In this document: positions 54,909 through 63,884 of the stretch, piece after piece
Numbering within the stretch: the stretch's first letter is position 1
How the letters are laid out: each line of letters opens with the position of its first letter
From: Thermopolyspora flexuosa
GTDB taxonomy: Bacteria; Actinomycetota; Actinomycetes; Streptosporangiales; Streptosporangiaceae
Direction of reading: 5' to 3'
Assembly: GCF_006716785.1 (NCBI RefSeq)
Contig: NZ_VFPQ01000001.1
Span: 1,612,001 to 1,676,000, forward strand
DNA length: 64,000 nt
The notes under the pieces: generated by a model
What the model saw: the letters and a program-made list of their open reading frames with translations, nothing else
What the model was told of the DNA's origin: nothing
Database searches by the model: none
Made by a program: the position numbers and the translations under genes

Positions 54909-56096
54909 GTGACAGAGCCTCTCGTCGCCAGGATGCGGGCGTTCGGCACCACGGTCTTCGCCGAGATGACCGCGCTCGCCGTACGCACCGGGTCGCTCAA
55001 CCTCGGGCAGGGCTTCCCCGACACCGACGGGCCCGCCGCGATGCTCGACCGCGCGGTCGAGGCGGTCCGCTCCGGGCTCAACCAGTACCCGCCGGGCCCC
55101 GGCCTGCCGGAGCTGCGGCAGGCGGTCGCCGAGCACCACAAGGAGCGGTACGGCCTCGCCTACGACCCGGACGGCGAGGTCCTCGTCACCGTCGGGGCCA
55201 CCGAGGCGATCACGGCCGCGGTGCTCGCGCTCTGCGAGCCGGGCGACGAGGTGATCGTCTTCGAGCCGTACTACGACTCCTACGCCGCGGCGATCGCGCT
55301 CGCCCAGGGGGTGCGGCGGGCGGTGACGCTGCGGCCGGTGGCGGGCCGGTTCGCGGTCGACCCGGACGAGCTGCGCGCCGCGGTCGGCCCGCGCACGAGG
55401 CTGATCATCGTCAATTCGCCGCACAACCCGACCGGCACCGTGTTCACCCGGGAGGAGCTGGAGGCGATCGCGGCGGTGTGCCTCGAGCACGACCTGATCG
55501 CGATCACCGACGAGGTCTACGAGCACCTCACCTTCGACGGCACCCCGCACATCCCGCTCGCCACGCTGCCGGGCATGCGGGAGCGCACCGTGATGATCTC
55601 CTCGGCGGGCAAGACGTTCTCGGTGACCGGCTGGAAGACCGGCTGGGTCTGCGCGCCCGCGCCGCTCGTCACCGCGGTGCAGACGGTCAAGCAGTTCCTC
55701 ACCTTCACCGCGAACGGCCCCTGGCAGGCCGCGGTCGCCTACGCGCTGCGCAACGAGATGGCCTGGGTGGCAAGCCTGCGCGACGAGCTGCAGGCCAAGC
55801 GCGACCGGCTCGTCGCCGGGCTCACTGAGGCCGGGTTCGCCGCGCTGCGGCCCGCCGGGACCTACTTCGTGCAGGCCGACATCCGGCCGCTCGGCTTCAC
55901 CGACGGGCTCGACCTCGCCCGCCGGCTGCCCGAGCTCGCGGGTGTGGTCGCGATCCCCACCCAGGTGTTCTACGACGACGCCACGGCGGGCCGGCACTTC
56001 GTGCGGTTCGCGTTCTGCAAGCGGGACGAGGTGATCGACGAGGCGGTACGGCGGCTCGCCCGGCTCGGCGGCGCGAGCCGTACCGGGGCCCGCTGA
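54909..56096 (+). CDS. PLP-dependent aminotransferase (class I/II)
   Basis: 395 residues from GTG 54909. Fold-type I: SLNLGQGFPDTDGPAAMLD at the N-terminus, VGATEAITAAVLALCEPGDEV, NSPHNPTGTVFTREEL, ITDEVYEHLTFDG, and the PLP Lys in SSAGKTFSVTGWKTGW. The NLGQGFPD start places it with kynurenine/glutamine transaminase K/methionine aminotransferase-type enzymes rather than with aspartate aminotransferases; actinobacterial members are also labelled DapC. It is divergent from the DUF418-nitrilase operon. Glutamine transaminase and omega-amidase are a known metabolic pair, which would fit this layout. Confidence 0.88.
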   Translation: MTEPLVARMRAFGTTVFAEMTALAVRTGSLNLGQGFPDTDGPAAMLDRAVEAVRSGLNQYPPGPGLPELRQAVAEHHKERYGLAYDPDGEVLVTVGATEAITAAVLALCEPGDEVIVFEPYYDSYAAAIALAQGVRRAVTLRPVAGRFAVDPDELRAAVGPRTRLIIVNSPHNPTGTVFTREELEAIAAVCLEHDLIAITDEVYEHLTFDGTPHIPLATLPGMRERTVMISSAGKTFSVTGWKTGWVCAPAPLVTAVQTVKQFLTFTANGPWQAAVAYALRNEMAWVASLRDELQAKRDRLVAGLTEAGFAALRPAGTYFVQADIRPLGFTDGLDLARRLPELAGVVAIPTQVFYDDATAGRHFVRFAFCKRDEVIDEAVRRLARLGGASRTGAR

Positions 56097-56113
56097 GCCG
56101 CCCCGCCACCCGC

Positions 56114-56162
56114 TTGGCAAGGAACGCCGACAACCCGCCGGTTGTTGGGCACCCGTTGCCAA
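56114..56162 (+). promoter_or_regulatory. TTGSCAA elements and dyad before the carbamate kinase gene
   Basis: TTGGCAA (56114-56120) and TTGCCAA (56156-56162) flank a perfect dyad ACAACC-cgcc-GGTTGT (56130-56145). They lie 37-85 bp before the GTG at 56199. The same 7-bp element occurs in the dyad ahead of the permease (5837) and, with one mismatch, in the allH-pucR region (3875-3881). Confidence 0.4.
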
Positions 56163-56198
56163 TGAGAGCGCGGGAGTCCTGCGGATAGCTTTCGCGGT

Positions 56199-57137
56199 GT
56201 GGGCGAACGCGTACTGATCGCATTGGGCGGCAACGCGATGACCGGCCCGGACGGCAGCGCCGCGCCGGAGGACCAGCGGCGCGCCATCGAGGAGGCGATG
56301 CGGCACGTCGCGGAGCTGCGGGCGCGCGGCCACCAGGTGATCCTCACCCACGGCAACGGCCCCCAGGTGGGCAACGTGCTGCTGAAGAACCAGCTCACCG
56401 CCGACGTGGTGCCGCCGGTGCCGCTCGACTGGTGTGTGGCGACCACCCAGGCCACCATCGGCACGCTCGTGCTCAACGCGCTGGGCGGCCGCACCGCCGT
56501 GGTGGTCACCCGCACCCTGGTCGACGCCGCCGACCCGGCCTTCGCCGACCCGGTCAAGCCGATCGGCCGCTACTTCACCGAGGAGGAGGCGGCCCGGTTC
56601 GAGCGGTTCGGTGAGACCTGGCGGCGGTTCGACAAGGGCTGGCGGCGGGTGGTCGCCTCCCCCGAGCCGGTGGAGATCCTCGACGCCGAGGCCGCGGTCG
56701 CGCTCATGGAGAGCGGCTTCACCGTCGTCGCGGCCGGGGGCGGGGGAGTGCCGGTGGTGCGCGAGCCCGACGGCACGCTGCGCGGCGTCGCCGCGGTGAT
56801 CGACAAGGACCTCGCCGCCGCGGTGCTCGCCAGGGACGTCAAGGCGTCCACCCTGGTGATCGCGACGAACGTGCCGCACGCGTTCGTCGGGTACGGCACG
56901 CCGCGGCAGCGTCCGGTCGGGCGGGTGACGCCCGAGGAGCTGCGGGCACTGCAGGCCGAGGGGCACTTCGCCCGCGGCAGCATGGGCCCGAAGATCGAGG
57001 CGGCGGCGCGGTTCGTCGAGAACGGTGGGGAGCGCGCCGTGATCACCACGCTGGAGCGGATCGGCGAGGCGCTCGACGGCGAGGTCGGCACCGTGGTCCG
57101 GACGGCCGCGGGGCATGGGACTGGCGAAAACGGATGA
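56199..57137 (+). CDS. arcC: Carbamate kinase
   Basis: 312 residues from GTG 56199. Amino acid kinase fold: [64 protein letters not shown] and [18 protein letters not shown] are all carbamate kinase signatures, including the PVK loop ([10 protein letters not shown]). It makes ATP from carbamoyl phosphate and ADP, releasing ammonia and CO2. No arginine deiminase or ornithine carbamoyltransferase is near; instead the next gene, 16 bp on, is a ring-opening amidohydrolase. The window's only candidate source of carbamoyl phosphate is the AllFGH-like complex at 1-3.8 kb, as E. coli pairs AllFGH with carbamate kinase. Confidence 0.95.
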   Translation: MGERVLIALGGNAMTGPDGSAAPEDQRRAIEEAMRHVAELRARGHQVILTHGNGPQVGNVLLKNQLTADVVPPVPLDWCVATTQATIGTLVLNALGGRTAVVVTRTLVDAADPAFADPVKPIGRYFTEEEAARFERFGETWRRFDKGWRRVVASPEPVEILDAEAAVALMESGFTVVAAGGGGVPVVREPDGTLRGVAAVIDKDLAAAVLARDVKASTLVIATNVPHAFVGYGTPRQRPVGRVTPEELRALQAEGHFARGSMGPKIEAAARFVENGGERAVITTLERIGEALDGEVGTVVRTAAGHGTGENG

Positions 57138-57153
57138 CGAAAGGTTGATGGGG

Positions 57154-58260
57154 ATGCCGGATCCGATCGAGGTACGCAAGGTTCCGATCGAGAGCGTGAC
57201 CGACGCGTCCGGGCTGGCCAAACTGATCGACGACGGCGTGATCGAGGCCGACCGGGTGCTCGCGGTCATCGGCAAGACCGAGGGCAACGGCGGCGTGAAC
57301 GACTACACGCGCATCCTCGCCGACCGGGCCTTCCGCGAGGTGCTCGTGGCCAAGGGCACCCGTACGCCGGAGGAGGTCGCGCAGGTCCCGCTCGTCTGGT
57401 CGGGCGGCACCGACGGCGTGATCAGCCCGCACGCCACGATCTTCGCGACGATCGACCCGGCCAAGGCCGTGAAGACCGACGAGCCCCGCCTGTCGGTCGG
57501 CGTCGCGATGAGCGAGGTCATCCTGCCGGAGGACATCGGCCGCCCGGCGATGGTGGAGAAGGTCGCCGCCGGCGTGCGCGAGGCGATGAAGATCGCCGGC
57601 ATCGAGGACCCGGCGGACGTGCACTACGTGCAGACCAAGACCCCGCTGCTCACCCAGGCGACGATCGCCGACGCGCACAGCCGCGGCAAGACCGTGGTCA
57701 CCGAGGACACGCTCAAGTCGATGGACATCTCGAACTCCACCACCGCGCTCGGCATCGCCGTGGCGCTCGGGGAGATCGAGATGCCGCGCGAGGACCAGAT
57801 CCACCGCGACCTGTCCCTCTACTCGAGCGTCGCCTCCTGCTCCTCGGGCGTCGAGCTCGACCGGGCGCAGATCGTCGTGGTCGGCAACGTGCGCGGCATC
57901 GGCGGCCGGTACCGCATCGGCCACTCGGTGATGAAGGACGCGCTCGACACCGACGGCATCTGGGAGGCGATCCGGTCCTCCGGCCTCGACCTGCCGGAGC
58001 GGCCGCACCCGTCCGACCTCAAGGGCCGCCTCGTCAACGTGTTCCTCAAGTGCGAGGCCGACCCGACCGGCCGGGTGCGCGGGCGGCGCAACATCATGCT
58101 CGACGACTCCGACGTGCACTGGCACCGCCAGATCAAGGCGGCCGTGGGCGGCGTCGCCGCCTCGGTGACCGGCGACCCGGCGGTGTTCGTGTCGGTCGCC
58201 GCGGTGCACCAGGGCCCGTCCGGTGGCGGTATCGTCGCCGCCATCTCCGACCTGGGGTGA
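57154..58260 (+). CDS. Ring-opening amidohydrolase (barbiturase/cyanuric acid hydrolase family)
   Basis: 368 residues from ATG 57154 (GAAAGG nine bases ahead; ATG 57148 is too close, ATG 57115 lies inside the kinase gene). Family start [12 protein letters not shown] and the three repeat units with Ser-Lys dyads are visible: Lys41 in [39 protein letters not shown] near 161, [19 protein letters not shown], and [13 protein letters not shown] at the end. The family hydrolyses barbiturate to ureidomalonate or cyanurate to carboxybiuret. In an actinobacterium with a uracil-type permease and molybdenum hydroxylase, barbiturase is favoured, but sequence alone does not decide. Confidence 0.9.
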   Translation: MPDPIEVRKVPIESVTDASGLAKLIDDGVIEADRVLAVIGKTEGNGGVNDYTRILADRAFREVLVAKGTRTPEEVAQVPLVWSGGTDGVISPHATIFATIDPAKAVKTDEPRLSVGVAMSEVILPEDIGRPAMVEKVAAGVREAMKIAGIEDPADVHYVQTKTPLLTQATIADAHSRGKTVVTEDTLKSMDISNSTTALGIAVALGEIEMPREDQIHRDLSLYSSVASCSSGVELDRAQIVVVGNVRGIGGRYRIGHSVMKDALDTDGIWEAIRSSGLDLPERPHPSDLKGRLVNVFLKCEADPTGRVRGRRNIMLDDSDVHWHRQIKAAVGGVAASVTGDPAVFVSVAAVHQGPSGGGIVAAISDLG

Positions 58261-58300
58261 GCCGCCGGCCCGCAGAATGCCGCCGGTAGGCTCGGGTGCC

Positions 58301-58837
58301 GTGCCGAGCATTCCGCAGCCGATCCTCCCTGACGACGACGGGTCCCCCGACCCCGCGCTCGCGAAGGCGCTCGCCGATCTCGCCGCCGGGTCGGGTGACC
58401 CCTCGGCGGTGGTCGCCGCGCTGCAGCACGCGCGGCTGCTCATGCCGGCCGTGGTCGTCGACGCGTCCGAGCTGCCGGGGGAGGCGTGCGGGAGCGGGAG
58501 CGACATGGCGCTGCCCAAGCTGATCGGCAAGGACGGCCGGGCGGCCGTGCCCGCCTTCACCGGGCTGGAGGCGCTGCGCCGCTGGCGGCCCGACGCCCGG
58601 CCGATCCAGGTGCGGGCCGCCCAGGTCTGCCACACCGCCGTGCACGAGGACGCCGCCGCCGTGGTGATCGACGTGGCGGGGCCGGTACCGTTCCCGATCG
58701 AGGGGGCGCTGCTGCACGCGCTCGCCGCGCTCGACGCGCCCCCCGGCCAGGTCCTGGAGCGCATCCAGGAGATGCCGGACGCGGTGGTGGCCCGGGTGAC
58801 GCCGCCCCGCCGCAGGTTCCGCTGGTTCCGCAGGTAG
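58301..58837 (+). CDS. SseB-like N-terminal domain protein
   Basis: 178 residues from GTG 58301; a longer in-frame start at 58223 would overlap the amidohydrolase gene. SseB N-terminal pattern: ADLAAGSGDPSAVVAALQHARLLMPAVV, DMALPKLIGKDGRAAVPAFTG and LEALRRWRPDARP. SseB-type proteins were named for serine sensitivity enhancement; in actinobacteria they are conserved single-domain proteins of unknown role. Strongly basic tail (RRRFRWFRR). Stands alone, 40 bp after the previous gene. Confidence 0.8.
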   Translation: MPSIPQPILPDDDGSPDPALAKALADLAAGSGDPSAVVAALQHARLLMPAVVVDASELPGEACGSGSDMALPKLIGKDGRAAVPAFTGLEALRRWRPDARPIQVRAAQVCHTAVHEDAAAVVIDVAGPVPFPIEGALLHALAALDAPPGQVLERIQEMPDAVVARVTPPRRRFRWFRR

Positions 58838-58916
58838 CGCCGATCCCGGAACCGGTTGTCCACAGCCCTGATCACGGGCCGCCCCCGGGTGGCCATGGTC
58901 GCCTAGTCTCGATCGG

Positions 58917-59642
58917 GTGACCGCTCTCGCCGTCGCCGCAGCCGCGCTCTTCGGGTTGCTCGCGGGCCGGTACGTCCGCGAGTTCGCCCGCCGGTACGGC
59001 CCGCACAAGGGCGGCCCCGCGCCCGGGGACGGGGGCGGGGCCGGACCGCTGGAGCAGGGCGCGGAGGATCCCGGGCCCGGGGCGCTTGGCACGCTACGCG
59101 CGGTCGCGCGCACGGTCCCGGTGCCCGCCTGGCCGCCCACCGTGGAGGCGGCCACCGCCGCGGTCTGCGGCGCGGTCGCCTGGCGGCTCGCCGGGGAGTC
59201 CGGCTGGCTGCTCGCCGCCTGGCTCTACCTCGCGGTCGCCGGCATGGCGCTCGCCGTCGTCGACTGGCGCACCCACCGGCTGCCCGACGCGGTCACGCTG
59301 CCGTCGTACCCCGTGCTGCTCGGCATGCTCGCCCCGAGCGGCGCCCTGCCGCCCGCGCTCGCCGGGATGCTCGCGCTCGGCGCGATCTACGCCGTGCTGT
59401 GGCTGGTACGGCCGGACGCCCTCGGCCTCGGCGACGTGAAGCTCGCCGGGCTCATCGGCCTGGTCACCGGCGCGCTGGGCCCGCAGCCCTGGATCACGGC
59501 CGCGGCCGGCGGGCACCTGCTCGGCGCGGCCTACGCGATCGGCCTGCTCGCCACCCGCCGCGGCACGCTGCGCAGCGAGTTCCCGTTCGGCCCGTTCATG
59601 CTCGCCGCGGCGCTCGCCGCGCTGCTCCTGCCGTACCCGTAG
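58917..59642 (+). CDS. Prepilin peptidase, short A24 type
   Basis: 241 residues from GTG 58917. An N-terminal membrane segment, a Gly/Pro-rich loop, then about six helices. The catalytic Asp pair is seen in VVDWRTHRLPDAVTLPSYPVLLG and LGLGDVKLAGLIGL. The methylase domain of full PilD is absent, as in TadV/CpaA-type enzymes. It cleaves the leader of type IV or Flp pilins at the membrane. Its place directly ahead of aroC is a common actinobacterial arrangement. Confidence 0.9.
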   Translation: MTALAVAAAALFGLLAGRYVREFARRYGPHKGGPAPGDGGGAGPLEQGAEDPGPGALGTLRAVARTVPVPAWPPTVEAATAAVCGAVAWRLAGESGWLLAAWLYLAVAGMALAVVDWRTHRLPDAVTLPSYPVLLGMLAPSGALPPALAGMLALGAIYAVLWLVRPDALGLGDVKLAGLIGLVTGALGPQPWITAAAGGHLLGAAYAIGLLATRRGTLRSEFPFGPFMLAAALAALLLPYP

Positions 59643-59765
59643 CGGATCACCGGGGCCGGGGCGGGCCGACCGGCGCCGCACGGCGGAGCCCGATCCCCGC
59701 GACACCCGACCGGGAGGGGCCATCCGGGGACACCGCACGGTGCCGCACATGGAAGACTTGTCCCC

Positions 59766-60944
59766 ATGTTGCGTTGGTTGACCGCCGGGGAGTCCCACGG
59801 CCCCGAACTCGTCGCGATCCTTGAGGGGCTGCCCGCGGGAGTTGAGGTGACCACGGCCGACATCGCCGAGGCGCTGCGCCGCCGCCGGCTCGGCCACGGC
59901 CGGGGTGCCCGGATGAAGTTCGAGCAGGACGAGGTCACCATCGTCGGCGGCGTGCGGCACGGGCGCACCCTGGGCAGCCCGGTCGCGATCCGCATCGGCA
60001 ACACCGAGTGGCCCAAGTGGCAGACGGTGATGGCCGCCGACCCGGTGGACGAGGCGCTGCTGGCGAACCAGGCGCGCAACGCCCCGCTGTCCCGTCCGCG
60101 CCCGGGCCACGCCGACCTGTCGGGCATGCAGAAGTACGGCTTCGACGACGCCCGCCCCGTGCTCGACCGGGCGAGCGCCCGGGAGACCGCCGCCCGGGTG
60201 GCGCTCGGCCAGGTCGCGCGGAACTTCCTCAAGCAGGCGCTCGGCGTCGAGATCGTCAGCCACGTGGTGGCGATCGGCGAGGTGTCCGCGCCCGAAGGCC
60301 TGCTGCCCACCCCGGCGGACGCCGCCGCGCTCGACGAGAACCCGGTGCGCTGCCTCGACCCGGCCACCTCCGAGGCGATGATCGCCGAGATCGACGCCGC
60401 GCGGAAGGACGGCGACACCCTCGGCGGCGTGATCGAGGTGCTCGCGTACGGCCTGCCGCCGGGGCTCGGCAGCTACGTGCACTGGGACCGGCGGCTCGAC
60501 GCCCGGCTCGCCGCCGCGCTCATGGGCATCCAGGCGATCAAGGGCGTGGCGGTCGGCGACGGCTTCGAGACCGCCCGCCGCCGCGGCTCCCGCGCCCACG
60601 ACGAGATCGTCAACACTCCCGAGGGTGTACGGCGAGTCACCAACCGCGCGGGCGGCATCGAGGGCGGCATGACCAACGGCGAGCCGCTGCGGGTGCGCGC
60701 CGCGATGAAGCCGATCTCCACCGTGCCGCGGGCGCTGCAGACCATCGACATCAAGACCGGCGAGCCCGCCAAGGCGATCAACCAGCGGTCGGACGTGTGC
60801 GCGGTGGTCCCGGCCGCGGTGGTGGGCGAGGCGATGGTCGCGCTCGTGCTCGCCGACGCCGCCCTGGAGAAGTTCGGCGGCGACTCGGTCGAGGAGGTCG
60901 CCCGCAACCTGAACGGCTACCTGTCCGCGCTGGTGGTGAAGTGA
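59766..60944 (+). CDS. aroC: Chorismate synthase
   Basis: 392 residues from ATG 59766, the canonical [21 protein letters not shown]. Signatures: [38 protein letters not shown] and [11 protein letters not shown], with flavin-contact residues. It makes chorismate from EPSP with reduced FMN. First of four shikimate genes that overlap by 1-4 nt (aroC-aroK TGATG; aroK-aroB ATGA). Its product feeds aromatic amino acids and, here, the siderophore isochorismate synthase at 24.6 kb. Confidence 0.97.
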   Translation: MLRWLTAGESHGPELVAILEGLPAGVEVTTADIAEALRRRRLGHGRGARMKFEQDEVTIVGGVRHGRTLGSPVAIRIGNTEWPKWQTVMAADPVDEALLANQARNAPLSRPRPGHADLSGMQKYGFDDARPVLDRASARETAARVALGQVARNFLKQALGVEIVSHVVAIGEVSAPEGLLPTPADAAALDENPVRCLDPATSEAMIAEIDAARKDGDTLGGVIEVLAYGLPPGLGSYVHWDRRLDARLAAALMGIQAIKGVAVGDGFETARRRGSRAHDEIVNTPEGVRRVTNRAGGIEGGMTNGEPLRVRAAMKPISTVPRALQTIDIKTGEPAKAINQRSDVCAVVPAAVVGEAMVALVLADAALEKFGGDSVEEVARNLNGYLSALVVK

Positions 60945-61477
60945 TGACGGCGGCCACCCCGGCGGAGCACGCGACCCGGCCGCGCGCGGTGCTGATCGGA
61001 CCGCCCGGCTCCGGCAAGACCACGATCGGGCGGCTGCTCGCCGACCGGCTCGGCGTCGGCTTCCGGGACACCGACGCCGACGTCGAGGCCACCGCGGGCA
61101 AGACCGTCTCGGACATCTTCGTCGAGGATGGCGAGGAGCACTTCCGCGAGCTCGAGGCCGCCGCGGTACGGCTCGCGCTCGCCGAGCACGCCGGCGTGCT
61201 CGCCCTCGGCGGCGGCGCGATCCTGCGCCCCGAGACCCAGGAGCTGCTCGCCGGCCACACCGTCGTCTACCTCGAGGTGGGCCTCGGCGAGGCGGTGGAG
61301 CGGGTCGGCCTCGGCGCGGCCCGGCCGCTCCTCGTGCTCAACCCGCGCGCCCGGCTCCGCAAGCTCATGGAGCAGCGGCGCCCGATCTACGAGCGGCTCG
61401 CCACGCTCCGGGTGAGCACCGAGGGCCGGGATCCCGAGGAGATCGTCGAGCAGATCGTCAAGGAGCTGCCGGCATGA
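60944..61477 (+). CDS. aroK: Shikimate kinase
   Basis: 177 residues from ATG 60944, sharing one base with the aroC stop. Walker [16 protein letters not shown] (about 20-34), the shikimate-binding [25 protein letters not shown] and LALGGGAIL, and the lid [19 protein letters not shown]. It phosphorylates shikimate at the 3-position with ATP. An extra N-terminal stretch of about 13 residues precedes the core. Confidence 0.96.
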   Translation: MTAATPAEHATRPRAVLIGPPGSGKTTIGRLLADRLGVGFRDTDADVEATAGKTVSDIFVEDGEEHFRELEAAAVRLALAEHAGVLALGGGAILRPETQELLAGHTVVYLEVGLGEAVERVGLGAARPLLVLNPRARLRKLMEQRRPIYERLATLRVSTEGRDPEEIVEQIVKELPA

Positions 61478-62550
61478 CGGCGACGCGGATCGGCGTCGGC
61501 GGGGCCGAGCCGTACGAGGTGGTGGTGGGCGGCGGCGTGCTCGGCGAGCTGCCGTCGCTGCTGGGCGACAAGGTGCGCACGGTCGGCCTGGTCCACCCGG
61601 TGACGCTGCCGGAGATCGCCGGGCGGGTCGAGGCCGCGCTGCGCGAGGCCGGCTACCGGGTGATCCCGCTGCCCGTGCCCGACGGGGAGCAGGCCAAGTC
61701 GGTGCAGGTCGCCGCCGAGCTGTGGTCGGCGCTGGGACAGAACGGTGTCACCCGCTCGGACGCGGTGGTCGGCGTCGGCGGCGGGGCGACCACGGACCTC
61801 GCCGGGTTCGTCGCCGCCACCTGGCTGCGCGGCGTGAAGGTGGTGCTCGTGCCCACCACGCTCCTCGCCATGGTGGACGCCGCGGTCGGCGGCAAGACCG
61901 GCATCAACACCCCCGAGGGCAAGAACCTGGTGGGCGCGTTCCACCCGCCCGCCGGGGTGCTGTGCGACCTCGAGACGCTCGCCACCGTGCCGCCCGCGGA
62001 CTACGTGGCCGGGCTCGCCGAGGTGATCAAGGGCGGGTTCATCGCCGACCCGGAGATCCTCGCCCTGGTGGAGAAGGACCCGGAGGGCGCGCGCACCCCC
62101 GAGGGCCGGCACACCCGGGAGCTGATCGAGCGCAAGATCCGGGTGAAGGCCGAGGTGGTCGGGGCCGACCTGCGCGAGTCCGGGCTGCGGGAGATCCTCA
62201 ACTACGGCCACACGCTCGGGCACGCGATCGAGCGGGTCGAGGACTACCGGATGCGGCACGGCGAGGCGGTCGCGATCGGCATGGTGTTCGCCGCGGCGCT
62301 CTCCCACCTCGACGGCCGCGTCGGGCCGGAGCTGGTGGAGCGCACCCGGTCGATCCTCACCGCGGTCGGCCTGCCGGTGCGCTACCGGCGCGACGCGTGG
62401 CCGCGGCTGCGCGAGCACATGCGCGTGGACAAGAAGAACCGCGGCGCCACCGCCCGCTTCGTGGTGCTCGACGACGTGGCGAAGCCCTCCCGGCTGGTGA
62501 ACCCGTCCGAGGAGCTGCTCGAGGCGGCGTTCGAGGCGGTCGCGGGCTGA
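61474..62550 (+). CDS. aroB: 3-dehydroquinate synthase
   Basis: 358 residues from ATG 61474 (ATGA overlap with aroK). NAD site [23 protein letters not shown], active-site [30 protein letters not shown], and metal ligands in [20 protein letters not shown] and [11 protein letters not shown] are all present. Second step of the shikimate pathway, converting DAHP to 3-dehydroquinate with Zn2+ and NAD+. Confidence 0.97.
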   Translation: MTATRIGVGGAEPYEVVVGGGVLGELPSLLGDKVRTVGLVHPVTLPEIAGRVEAALREAGYRVIPLPVPDGEQAKSVQVAAELWSALGQNGVTRSDAVVGVGGGATTDLAGFVAATWLRGVKVVLVPTTLLAMVDAAVGGKTGINTPEGKNLVGAFHPPAGVLCDLETLATVPPADYVAGLAEVIKGGFIADPEILALVEKDPEGARTPEGRHTRELIERKIRVKAEVVGADLRESGLREILNYGHTLGHAIERVEDYRMRHGEAVAIGMVFAAALSHLDGRVGPELVERTRSILTAVGLPVRYRRDAWPRLREHMRVDKKNRGATARFVVLDDVAKPSRLVNPSEELLEAAFEAVAG

Positions 62551-62585
62551 CGGCGCATCCGGTACGACACGAGAGAGTCAACGGG

Positions 62586-63038
62586 GTGAACGTGAGGCAG
62601 GTCCTGGTTCTCAACGGGCCCAACCTGGGCCGGCTGGGCAGCAGAGAGCCCGACGTGTACGGCTCGAGCACCTTCGAGGACCTCGTCGAGCTGTGCCGCA
62701 GCGCGGGCCGCGAGGTCGGGCTCTCGGTGGAGGTGCGGCAGACCGACGACGAGGCCGAGCTGGTCAAGTGGGTGCACGAGGCGGCGGACGCCCGGATTCC
62801 GGTGGTGCTCAACCCGGCCGCGTTCACCCACTACTCCTACGCGCTGCGGGACGCGCTCGCCCAGCGCACCGCCCCGCTGGTGGAGGTGCACATCAGCAAC
62901 CCGGCGGCGCGCGAGGAGTTCCGGCACACCTCGGTGGTCGCGGGCGTGGCCACCGGCACGATCGCCGGGTTCGGCCTGTACTCCTACGTGCTCGCGTTGC
63001 ACGCGATCGCGCGGCTGCTCCGGGAGGAGGGGAACTGA
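62586..63038 (+). CDS. aroQ: Type II 3-dehydroquinate dehydratase
   Basis: 150 residues from GTG 62586; GTG 62592 would also suit. Type II signatures: [21 protein letters not shown] with the catalytic Tyr, [14 protein letters not shown], and [18 protein letters not shown] with the catalytic His region, then [15 protein letters not shown]. It forms 3-dehydroshikimate as a dodecamer. It lies 35 bp after aroB in the same direction. No aroE is present in the window. Confidence 0.95.
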   Translation: MNVRQVLVLNGPNLGRLGSREPDVYGSSTFEDLVELCRSAGREVGLSVEVRQTDDEAELVKWVHEAADARIPVVLNPAAFTHYSYALRDALAQRTAPLVEVHISNPAAREEFRHTSVVAGVATGTIAGFGLYSYVLALHAIARLLREEGN

Positions 63039-63040
63039 CC

Positions 63041-63838
63041 ATGCCGGACATCGACCTCACCGGCTCGGCGCCCGCCCGCGGCTACCGCACCTTCGTCGCG
63101 ATTGGCGACAGCTTCACCGAGGGCCTCAACGACCCGGGCAAGGACGGCCGGTTCCGCGGCTGGGCGGACCGGGTGGCCGAGCGCCTCGCCACGCTCAACC
63201 CCGAGTTCCGGTACGCCAACCTCGCGATCCGCGGCAAGCTGCTCGACCAGATCGTCCGCGACCAGGTGCCCGCCGCGCTCGAGATGAAGCCCGACCTGAT
63301 CAGCTTCTGCGGCGGGGCGAACGACCTGCTCCGGCCGGGCTCCGACCCCGACCGGGTGGCCAAGACGCTCGCCCGCACCGTACGCGAGCTGCGCCGTACC
63401 GGGGCCGAGGTGCTGATGTTCACCGGGGTGGACCTGCGCGACACCCCGGTCATGCGGCGGCTGCGCGGCAAGTTCGCCGTCTTCTACATGCACGTCCGCT
63501 CGATCGCCGACCTGTACGGCTGCCGCCTGGTGGACCTGTGGCCGATGCAGAGCCTGCGGGACTGGCGGGCCTGGTCCGAGGACCGGCTGCACATGAACTC
63601 CGAGGGGCACCGGCGGGTCGCCGCCCGGGTGCTCGAGGTGCTCGGCGTGGAGAGCGAGGACGACTGGCGCACGCCGTGGCCGCCGCGCGAGCCGGTCGAC
63701 CCGTGGGTACGGCGGCGGGAGGACATCCGCTGGGTGCGCGAGCACCTCGTGCCGTGGATCGGCCGGCGGCTGCGCGGCACCTCGTCGGGCGACGGGCTGG
63801 ACCCGAAGCGCCCGGTGCCGCTGCCCTACGAGCCGTGA
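63041..63838 (+). CDS. SGNH/GDSL-type hydrolase
   Basis: 265 residues from ATG 63041, with GGAGGAGGGGA ahead, two bases after the aroQ stop. Block I GDSFTEGLND gives the nucleophile Ser; block III is GGANDLLRP with Asn; block V is SEDRLHMNSEGHRRVAA with Asp-x-x-His. There is no signal peptide, so it acts in the cytoplasm, as many actinobacterial SGNH esterases of this size do. It is probably co-transcribed with the aro genes although unrelated in function. Confidence 0.92.
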   Translation: MPDIDLTGSAPARGYRTFVAIGDSFTEGLNDPGKDGRFRGWADRVAERLATLNPEFRYANLAIRGKLLDQIVRDQVPAALEMKPDLISFCGGANDLLRPGSDPDRVAKTLARTVRELRRTGAEVLMFTGVDLRDTPVMRRLRGKFAVFYMHVRSIADLYGCRLVDLWPMQSLRDWRAWSEDRLHMNSEGHRRVAARVLEVLGVESEDDWRTPWPPREPVDPWVRRREDIRWVREHLVPWIGRRLRGTSSGDGLDPKRPVPLPYEP

Positions 63839-63884
63839 GCGGGAAGGGGCCCGGCGGGGGCCGCCGGGGCGCGCCCGCCCGGGC

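Noticed and set aside
57115-57153. Earlier starts for the ring-opening amidohydrolase
   Set aside because: ATG 57115 lies inside the carbamate kinase gene and ATG 57148 is too near the GAAAGG; family alignment supports ATG 57154.
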